NCBI GenBank assembly: GCA_035325905.1
Contig: DAOKYY010000083.1
Coordinates: 1 to 17,889 of the forward strand
Direction of reading: 5' to 3'
Source of the DNA: DYGX01 sp035325905
GTDB lineage: Bacteria; Chloroflexota; Anaerolineae; Aggregatilineales; Aggregatilineaceae
DNA: 17,889 nucleotides
Made by a program: the position numbers and the translations under genes. Below, piece by piece: positions 12,971 through 17,889 of the stretch (position 1 is its first letter; each line of letters begins with the position of its first letter). The notes under the pieces were generated by a model. It made no database searches. It was not told the DNA's origin and worked only from the letters and a program-made list of their open reading frames with translations.

Positions 12971-14200
12971 TTAAGCGCTCTTGACGATCATTTCCGCGAG
13001 ATACGCTGCGTCTTCGCCCACGCCGAGCAGCGTGCCCGACTTCACCTTGTACAACAGGTGCATGCCCAGAAAGTACAGCCCCGGATAGGCGGTCACGCCG
13101 CGCCGCTGCGTCGGGAAGCCGAGCGCGTCCAGCACCGGCAGCTTGACCCATGTGTAATCCCAGTTAAAGCCGCACGCCCAGATCACGTTGCTGATACCGG
13201 CGGCGCGCAGGTCAAGCTGCGGGATGTCGGGTACGGCGTAGCCGTCGCGCAGCGCGACCGACGTCTCGTCGGGCGCGTCAAGCCCCTGCGCGGTGATGTG
13301 CGCGTCGATCGCTTTCAGGATATCGACCTCGAACTGGTCCACTCGCGCCAGGTTCTCCTTGAGATCGGGCGCCAAGTGCAGAACGCCATCCACCACTGCG
13401 CGCGCGTGGCCCAGCAGGGTAACGCCGTCACGCGCGAACTGGTGCAGGTTCAGCGTGTGGCCGCCGCGCGTGCCGGACAGGTGCGGCTGGCCTATCAGCC
13501 GTGCGCGCGGCGAAGGGAGCTGGTCAATCGTCTGGTCCCAGTAGCCAATTTCGTTCAGCCACGCCGCGATGTCCCGGCCCCGGTAGCGCCGGGGAATGCG
13601 CCCCGCGCTGCCGACGCAGAGATAAACGGCGCGTCCCGCCCGGTACAGCTCCTCGGCGATCTGGCAGCCGGACTGTCCGCTGCCCACGACCAGCGCCGCG
13701 CCCGGCTGCAACTGGCCCGGATTGCGATACTCGCTACAATGAAGCTGGAGCAGGTCCGGCGGCAGCGCGGCGGCGTAGGCGGGCAGCCGGGGCGTCTGAA
13801 AGCTGCCGGTCGCCACGACGACGTTCGCGCTGGTCAGCGGGCCGTCGCTGGTCTGCACGCGGTAGCCGCCTTCCGGCAGCGGCTCAACCGAGGTCGCTCC
13901 CACGCCGAAGCGCACCGGCAGATCGAAGCGTCGCAGATAGTCTTCGAAGAAGCGCACGACCTCGTCACGCGGCAGATAAGCGTCTGGCGCCGGGCCATCG
14001 TAGTTCGCCCCCGGCATCCGCATGAACCAGTTGGGCGACACCAGCGTGAACGAGTCCCAACGGTGGCTGCGCCAGGACTCCGCCGCGTGTTGAGCGCGCT
14101 CCAGAATGACATGCTCGCGCCCTTGCTGCTTGAGATAGTAGCTGAGCGCCAGCCCGGCCTGTCCCCCTCCAATAATGAGCGTCTCGACGTTGAAGGACAT
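12971..14200 (-). CDS. FAD-dependent monooxygenase-like oxidoreductase (CzcO/YUCCA type)
   Basis: The 409-residue protein has the FAD motif GGGQAGLA (11-18), the NADPH motif GSGQSG (173-178) between which lies an ATG motif (VVVATGSF, 127-134), and a late IWACGFNWDY segment. The order matches flavin-containing monooxygenases, which oxygenate soft nucleophiles or small carbonyl compounds with NADPH. The WRSHRWDSFTLVSPNW stretch (43-58) is typical of bacterial 'flavoprotein involved in K+ transport' annotations, a misleading name. Substrate is unknown. GGAG precedes ATG 14200 by about 8 bases. The stop lies in a 12-bp palindrome GCGCTTAAGCGC (12967-12978) followed on the minus strand by a T-rich tract, a weak terminator. 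It is 254 bases from the VWA gene upstream and separated from it by a terminator, so it stands alone. No clear promoter was found. Confidence 0.85.
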   Translation of the reverse strand: MSFNVETLIIGGGQAGLALSYYLKQQGREHVILERAQHAAESWRSHRWDSFTLVSPNWFMRMPGANYDGPAPDAYLPRDEVVRFFEDYLRRFDLPVRFGVGATSVEPLPEGGYRVQTSDGPLTSANVVVATGSFQTPRLPAYAAALPPDLLQLHCSEYRNPGQLQPGAALVVGSGQSGCQIAEELYRAGRAVYLCVGSAGRIPRRYRGRDIAAWLNEIGYWDQTIDQLPSPRARLIGQPHLSGTRGGHTLNLHQFARDGVTLLGHARAVVDGVLHLAPDLKENLARVDQFEVDILKAIDAHITAQGLDAPDETSVALRDGYAVPDIPQLDLRAAGISNVIWACGFNWDYTWVKLPVLDALGFPTQRRGVTAYPGLYFLGMHLLYKVKSGTLLGVGEDAAYLAEMIVKSA

Positions 14201-14361
14201 GATCGGTCTCCGCTGCGCTGGTCCTCATGCCGCAATTCTGCCGATCAGCGAACGATTTGCGGCGCGATCCGCGCGCACCCCACGTGTGCCATCGTTGCAT
14301 AGGCTGTTATCTATGAAAGGGTTCCGATGCGGAATATCACATGAACAGCCGCGAAGGACAG

Positions 14362-14418
14362 CCAAAGAAACCCCTGTCCCCTCAACTACGTGTACAGACC
14401 GGAGAGAGGGGCAGGGGT
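14362..14418 (-). terminator. Intrinsic terminator of the moxR-VWA operon
   Basis: On the minus strand the stem CCCCTGCCCCTC (14417-14406) pairs with GAGGGGACAGGGG (14383-14371), 12 bp with one bulged base, and is followed by TTTCTTT. It starts 38 bases after the VWA stop. The CCCCTGCCC core matches the hairpin at 2803-2829. Confidence 0.65.
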
Positions 14419-14454
14419 AAGGCGAGCCGAGGAATGAAGGGCGAAGAGCTGCCC

Positions 14455-15843
14455 TCAGCCCAGAATCCGGTCCACCGCCTCGGCCAGCTGGCTGAGGCTG
14501 CGCGTCTGGTAGACGGCGCTGCACAGCGGCGCGTAGCTCAGCATGTCGCTGTCGCCGCTGCCCCACTGGGCCGGATACTCCGGGTTGAGCCAGATCACGC
14601 GCCGGGCGCGGCGGCCCAGCCGCCCGAAGGTGTCGAGCGCCGGGTCGTTGTAGTTGTTGCGCCCGTCGCCGAGCACGATCAGCGTCGTGCGCCCGTCGAG
14701 CGCGCCCAGGTGCTCGGCCTCAAGCTGGCGCAGGCTGCGCCCCAGGTCGGTGTTGTAGTGTCCGGCGGGCAGCTTGGTCAGCACGACCGTGATCGCCTGG
14801 TCAAGGTGGCGGGTTTGCAGGTCGGCGGTCACGTCTTCGAGGTGATCGACGAAGGCGAAGCTGCGCGTCTTCTGCACCTGGTCCTGTAGCTCGTACAGCA
14901 GCCGCAGAAAGAACTCGACCACCGGGCGCATCGAGGTGCTAACGTCCAGGATCACGACCAGCTTGGGCTTGAGCCGCCGCTGGCGGAAGCGCATCTCGAA
15001 CGGGACGCCCTGGTAGCGCAGGTTGCGGCGCAGGGTCGCTTTGGGGTCGAGCTTGCCCTGCTTGCCGCGCTTTTGGCGCAGGGCGGCCCGGCTCCGCAGG
15101 CGCGCCGCCAGCCGCCGGACCTGCTCGCGCAGCGCGTCCATGTCGGCGTGGCTGAGCGAGTCGAGCGGGCGGTCGAGCAGGTCTTGCATCGGGCGGCGGC
15201 GCGCCTGGTCCACGCGCTGGTCGCGGACCTGCTGCCCGGCGAAGTCGCCCAGCTGCTCGGCCAGGCGCTCGGCGTTTTCGGCCACCTGCTCCTGAAGCTG
15301 CTCGATGCTGGCCGGGTCCATGCCGGCCTGCGCGAGCGCCTCCCAAAGCTGGTCGAGCAGGTCTTGAAGCTGGTCCCAGCCGAGCAGGTCTTGCATGCGT
15401 TGGGCCATGCGCCGCGCGCTGCTGGGCGTCAGACGCCCGTGCGGGTCAGCCCCAGCCTGGTCGGCAAGCTGCTGCAAGTCGTCTTCGGTCGGGCCGCGCC
15501 CGCTGAGCAGCCACTCCAGAAGCTGCTGAAGCTGGCGCGCGAGGTCCTGCATCATCCGCTCCAGCGCGTCGCGCAGCATCTGCTGGTCTTCGGGCGACAG
15601 GCCGCCCTGGGGATTGGTCAGCGGCGGCGTGGCCGAGCCGAAGTAGAGCGGGAACAGCTCGTCGAAGGTCGGCAGCGCGTCGGCGTCTTTGACGAGCGTC
15701 GAGCGCAGGCTGAGGCGGAACGTGCCGCGGTCGGCGACGCCCAGCCGCTCGACGGCGCGCCAGGCGTCCTGGCTCTCGGCGACGGAGACGCGCACCCCCG
15801 CCGCGCGCAGCGCCGTGATGAACTTAACGATGCGTTCTTCCAT
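14455..15843 (-). CDS. VWA domain protein, CoxE-like partner of MoxR
   Basis: CoxE-type VWA proteins work with MoxR AAA+ ATPases in the assembly or activation of client enzymes such as molybdenum hydroxylases. In this 462-residue protein the C-terminal VWA domain (about 293-460) carries a complete metal site: D300-V-S302-T-S304 (DxSxS), T365 in the YNTDLGRSL segment and D393 in VLGDGRNNY. Residues 80-255 are a long Gln/Leu-rich helical region (for example DLARQLQQLLEWLL), probably coiled coil. The gene begins inside the 3' end of moxR, overlapping by 20 bases, with GGAGG about 9 bases before ATG 15843; this suggests translational coupling and a stoichiometric complex. No obvious client gene adjoins, so the target is unknown. 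Confidence 0.86.
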   Translation of the reverse strand: MEERIVKFITALRAAGVRVSVAESQDAWRAVERLGVADRGTFRLSLRSTLVKDADALPTFDELFPLYFGSATPPLTNPQGGLSPEDQQMLRDALERMMQDLARQLQQLLEWLLSGRGPTEDDLQQLADQAGADPHGRLTPSSARRMAQRMQDLLGWDQLQDLLDQLWEALAQAGMDPASIEQLQEQVAENAERLAEQLGDFAGQQVRDQRVDQARRRPMQDLLDRPLDSLSHADMDALREQVRRLAARLRSRAALRQKRGKQGKLDPKATLRRNLRYQGVPFEMRFRQRRLKPKLVVILDVSTSMRPVVEFFLRLLYELQDQVQKTRSFAFVDHLEDVTADLQTRHLDQAITVVLTKLPAGHYNTDLGRSLRQLEAEHLGALDGRTTLIVLGDGRNNYNDPALDTFGRLGRRARRVIWLNPEYPAQWGSGDSDMLSYAPLCSAVYQTRSLSQLAEAVDRILG

Positions 15844-16753
15844 TGCCGTCGCCTCCCACGCGGCGCAGAGCGCGGCGCGCGCGCTCCACGTCGGCCTCGT
15901 ATTTCAGCAGGACGGTGAGCGTGTTGTCGAGCGTCTGGGGGTCGAGCGAGCGGGTATTGAGCGTGACCAGCGCGCGCGCCCAGTCGAGGGTCTCGCTGAC
16001 GCTGGGGTTCTTCTTGAGGTCGAGCGCGCGCAGCGACTGGACCACGTCGACCGCCTGGCGCGCCAGTTCCGGGGCCAGGTCCGGCACCTTCAGCCGCACG
16101 ATGCGTAGCTCTTCCTCGGCGTCGGGGTAGTCGATGTAGAGGTACAGGCAGCGCCGCTTGAGCGCCTCGCTGAGTTCGCGCGTGTTGTTGCTGGTGAGGA
16201 AGACTACCGGCCGCTGCCGGGCGACGATCGTGCCGATTTCAGGGATGCTGACCTGGAAATCGCTCAGGACTTCGAGCAGAAACGCCTCGAACTCGGCGTC
16301 GGCGCGGTCGATCTCGTCGATCAGCAGGACGACCGGCTGCTCGCTGCTGATGGCGCGCAGCAGCGGGCGCGGCAGCAAAAAACGCTCCGAGAAGAAGACA
16401 TCTTCTTCCTGGCCGAGCCGGTCCGCCGCCTCGGCCAGCGAGCGCGTGTCAGCCAGCAGGTGGGCGAGGCGGTCACGCAGAAGCTGGGTGTACAGCATCT
16501 GCTTGGCGTACTCCCACTCGTAGAGCGCCTTGCCTTCGTCCAACCCCTCGTAGCATTGCAGGCGGACCAGCTCGCGACCGGTCGCCCCGGCCCAGGCTTT
16601 GCTTAGCTCCGTCTTGCCGACCCCGGCGGGGCCTTCCGCCAGCAGCGGCTTGCCGAGCGACTCGGCCAGAAACAGCACCGTCGCGATCTCGTCGGTGGCG
16701 ATGTACTGCTGAGCGTCCAGGGCGTGGCGTACACTCTCAACCGTTTCAAACAT
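15824..16753 (-). CDS. MoxR-family AAA+ ATPase (CoxD-like)
   Basis: This 309-residue protein has the full AAA+ set: Walker A GPAGVGKT (41-48), Walker B VVLLIDEID (141-149), sensor 1 in FLTSNNTREL (186-194), and a likely arginine finger in ALKRRCLYLYID (197-208). The AKQMLYTQLLRD and RFLLPRPLLRAI segments are typical of the CoxD branch of MoxR. MoxR proteins act as chaperone-like ATPases with a VWA partner, which here is the overlapping downstream gene. GAGGAG lies about 10 bases before ATG 16753. An extended -10 element (16823-16831) lies about 70 bases upstream. In carboxydotrophs CoxD activates CO dehydrogenase, but no coxMSL genes are in the window, so that link is not claimed. Confidence 0.9.
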   Translation of the reverse strand: MFETVESVRHALDAQQYIATDEIATVLFLAESLGKPLLAEGPAGVGKTELSKAWAGATGRELVRLQCYEGLDEGKALYEWEYAKQMLYTQLLRDRLAHLLADTRSLAEAADRLGQEEDVFFSERFLLPRPLLRAISSEQPVVLLIDEIDRADAEFEAFLLEVLSDFQVSIPEIGTIVARQRPVVFLTSNNTRELSEALKRRCLYLYIDYPDAEEELRIVRLKVPDLAPELARQAVDVVQSLRALDLKKNPSVSETLDWARALVTLNTRSLDPQTLDNTLTVLLKYEADVERARRALRRVGGDGNGRTHR

Positions 16754-16822
16754 CCCAGCGTCTCCTCAGGTTTTCCGATACGGCGCGTGCGGCCCCCACC
16801 GGAGTTTTGACGATTACGGTTG

Positions 16823-16831
16823 ATTTTATCA
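16823..16831 (-). promoter_or_regulatory. Extended -10 promoter candidate for moxR
   Basis: TGATAAAAT on the minus strand (16831 to 16823) has an extended TGn and 5 of 6 positions of TATAAT. The -35 position is poor (GGCCGG). The leader to ATG 16753 would be about 60 bases. Confidence 0.4.
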
Positions 16832-16935
16832 GGAATGGCGAGAAACCGGCCCCATGGCGCGTGTAACGCACCGCGCTCTCGGGGGCAGGAGGGAAATTGG
16901 CGAGAGAGGTCAGCCAATGGGAAACCAGTAACACA

Positions 16936-16964
16936 TTTACACGGCGGAGAATTGAAAATATGAT
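16936..16964 (+). promoter_or_regulatory. Sigma-70 promoter of the TPR-like gene
   Basis: TTTACA (16936-16941) and TATGAT (16959-16964) are separated by exactly 17 bp. Each differs from consensus at one position. Transcription would start near 16971, about 34 bases before ATG 17005. Confidence 0.68.
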
Positions 16965-17004
16965 ACGAGAGACACCTTGATTGAGCCGCAGCGGAGACTC
17001 TGGA

Positions 17005-17889
17005 ATGACTCAAAACGCGATGCTCGACGAGAACCTGCCCCTCCCGGCCCAAGCGCCCGGCGAGACGCCGCCCGTGGCGCGTCGCTCGTCGCAGGGAGAG
17101 TCGATCCGGCGTTTTTTACCGCATTCATGGAAAGACCTGCTGGCGATCTCGATCGCGGTCGTTTCGCTGGTGATCTCGCTCAACACCAGCCAGAAGCAGG
17201 CGGAGCGCGACTATCGCCGCCAGCTCACCGACACGCTGGACCGCTACCTGCAAATCCAGGCGCAGCAGATTAATATTTTCCAGGACATCCAGAACAACCC
17301 CGATAATTTGCAGCTTCGCGAGTTTTCGCGCCAGGTCTACAACACGTTTGACATGCAGAACTCGGCTCTGCTCTCGCAAGCCGCCGACCTGGTGCGGCGT
17401 ATCCCTGACGAGGTGGAGTGGGTCGATTACGCCACGCTCGCGCTTGGCTACGCGTCCACCGGCGACATCGTGACCGCCGACGAGTATTATCGGGGCGCGA
17501 TCGACGCCGCGAAAAACAACGCGCAGAATAACTACGCCATCGCACGGGCGCGCAATATGTACGCGGCGTTCCTGTTCACCCAGCCGAACCGGGTCGAGGA
17601 CGGGCGCAAGGAATATGAGGCGATCAATGCGCTGATCCACGACATGGCGGTGGACGAGGAGCTGCGACTGACTTATCTCGTTAACAATGACCTGTACTGG
17701 GCCAGGTCAGAAGCCAACCTCGGCAATCTGGATGACGCGGATAAGGTGCTCGCCAACGCCTGCGAGACGGCGAAAACCTCGACCCTGCCGCGCAACCGGG
17801 ACGGGTTGATCGCGGGCATCAACGAGACCTGGGCGCTGGTGCACCAGTACGGGTTCGGCCAGTTCGGCGGCGGGCTGTTCTGCCAGTAG
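17005..17889 (+). CDS. Membrane-anchored TPR-like helical protein of unknown function
   Basis: The 294-residue protein has a polar N-terminal stretch (1-40), one transmembrane helix (about 44-60, LLAISIAVVSLVISLN), and a charged amphipathic segment (about 62-95, probably coiled coil). Then come helical repeats that look like degenerate tetratricopeptides (YATLALGYASTGDIVTADEYYRGAIDAAK near 142-170; ARSEANLGNLDDADKVLANA near 225-245). TPR domains mediate protein contacts, so it may be a scaffold tethered to the membrane. ATG 17005 is favoured because GGAG (16992-16995) is 9 bases upstream; an in-frame TTG at 16981 would add eight residues but has a weaker site. The stop TAG is the last codon of the window, so the gene is complete but its downstream neighbours are not visible. 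Confidence 0.78.
   Translation: MTQNAMLDENLPLPAQAPGETPPVARRSSQGESIRRFLPHSWKDLLAISIAVVSLVISLNTSQKQAERDYRRQLTDTLDRYLQIQAQQINIFQDIQNNPDNLQLREFSRQVYNTFDMQNSALLSQAADLVRRIPDEVEWVDYATLALGYASTGDIVTADEYYRGAIDAAKNNAQNNYAIARARNMYAAFLFTQPNRVEDGRKEYEAINALIHDMAVDEELRLTYLVNNDLYWARSEANLGNLDDADKVLANACETAKTSTLPRNRDGLIAGINETWALVHQYGFGQFGGGLFCQ

Noticed and set aside
14298..14315. CATAG-n8-CTATG inverted repeat upstream of the monooxygenase gene as an operator
   Set aside because: The arms are only 5 bp and no promoter could be placed beside it, so chance is a sufficient explanation.
15824..16753. MoxR-VWA pair as a carbon monoxide dehydrogenase locus
   Set aside because: No coxL, coxM or coxS genes are in the window; the families alone do not define the client.

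Overview
The window is 17.9 kb of GC-rich bacterial DNA. Gene content suggests a Chloroflexota (Anaerolineae-like) chromosome: secreted SH3b proteins, a Thr/Pro-rich 'TPTPxPTP' tail, a crtB-crtI pair, a type II NADH dehydrogenase and a MoxR/CoxE-type VWA pair. The lineage is inferred from gene style only, as no rRNA or marker gene is present. The sequence is scaffolded: a block of exactly 100 N (3308-3407) lies between two identical 55-bp copies, so that junction is probably an assembly artefact.

Layout. 1-63: C-terminal tail of a plus-strand gene, perhaps a Rieske protein. 317-2772: a two-gene carotenoid operon (phytoene synthase-like, then CrtI-type desaturase). 2788-2911: a nested hairpin cassette between convergent genes. 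2923-3182 (minus): a small antitoxin-like gene broken by a frameshift. 3457-8838 (minus): a four-transmembrane protein, two paralogous secreted GldG/DUF4350-like proteins and a large secreted SH3b/FecR-like protein. 9008-10332: a small lipoprotein converging on a secreted SGNH-hydrolase-like protein with Cys at the usual Ser position. 10578-11930: type II NADH dehydrogenase with a strong promoter and two tandem Rex- or CRP-like operators in its leader. 12103-12768 (minus): CBS-CBS-ACT protein. 12971-14200 (minus): FAD-dependent monooxygenase-like protein. 14455-16753 (minus): overlapping MoxR AAA+ ATPase and VWA protein. 17005-17889 (plus): membrane-anchored TPR-like protein.

No classical defence system, mobile element, tRNA, rRNA or CRISPR array was found. 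The most unusual signal is non-coding. Four intergenic regions between 7.0 and 12.9 kb hold arrays of a degenerate 10-nt unit (about CAGCGAAAAG). The exact 10-nt period puts the A-tracts about one helical turn apart, so the arrays could bend DNA or act in 5' leaders. One array (8859-8960) switches orientation midway and lies between divergent genes. A second family, marked by GTAGGGGCG, forms palindromic intergenic repeats at three sites.

How the genes work together (inference). The carotenoid pair makes a coloured desaturated C40 or C30 isoprenoid. Ndh feeds electrons from NADH to quinone and appears redox- or cAMP-regulated. MoxR and VWA form a chaperone-like pair for an unidentified client. 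The 4.1-10.3 kb block is a cell-surface or secreted protein island.
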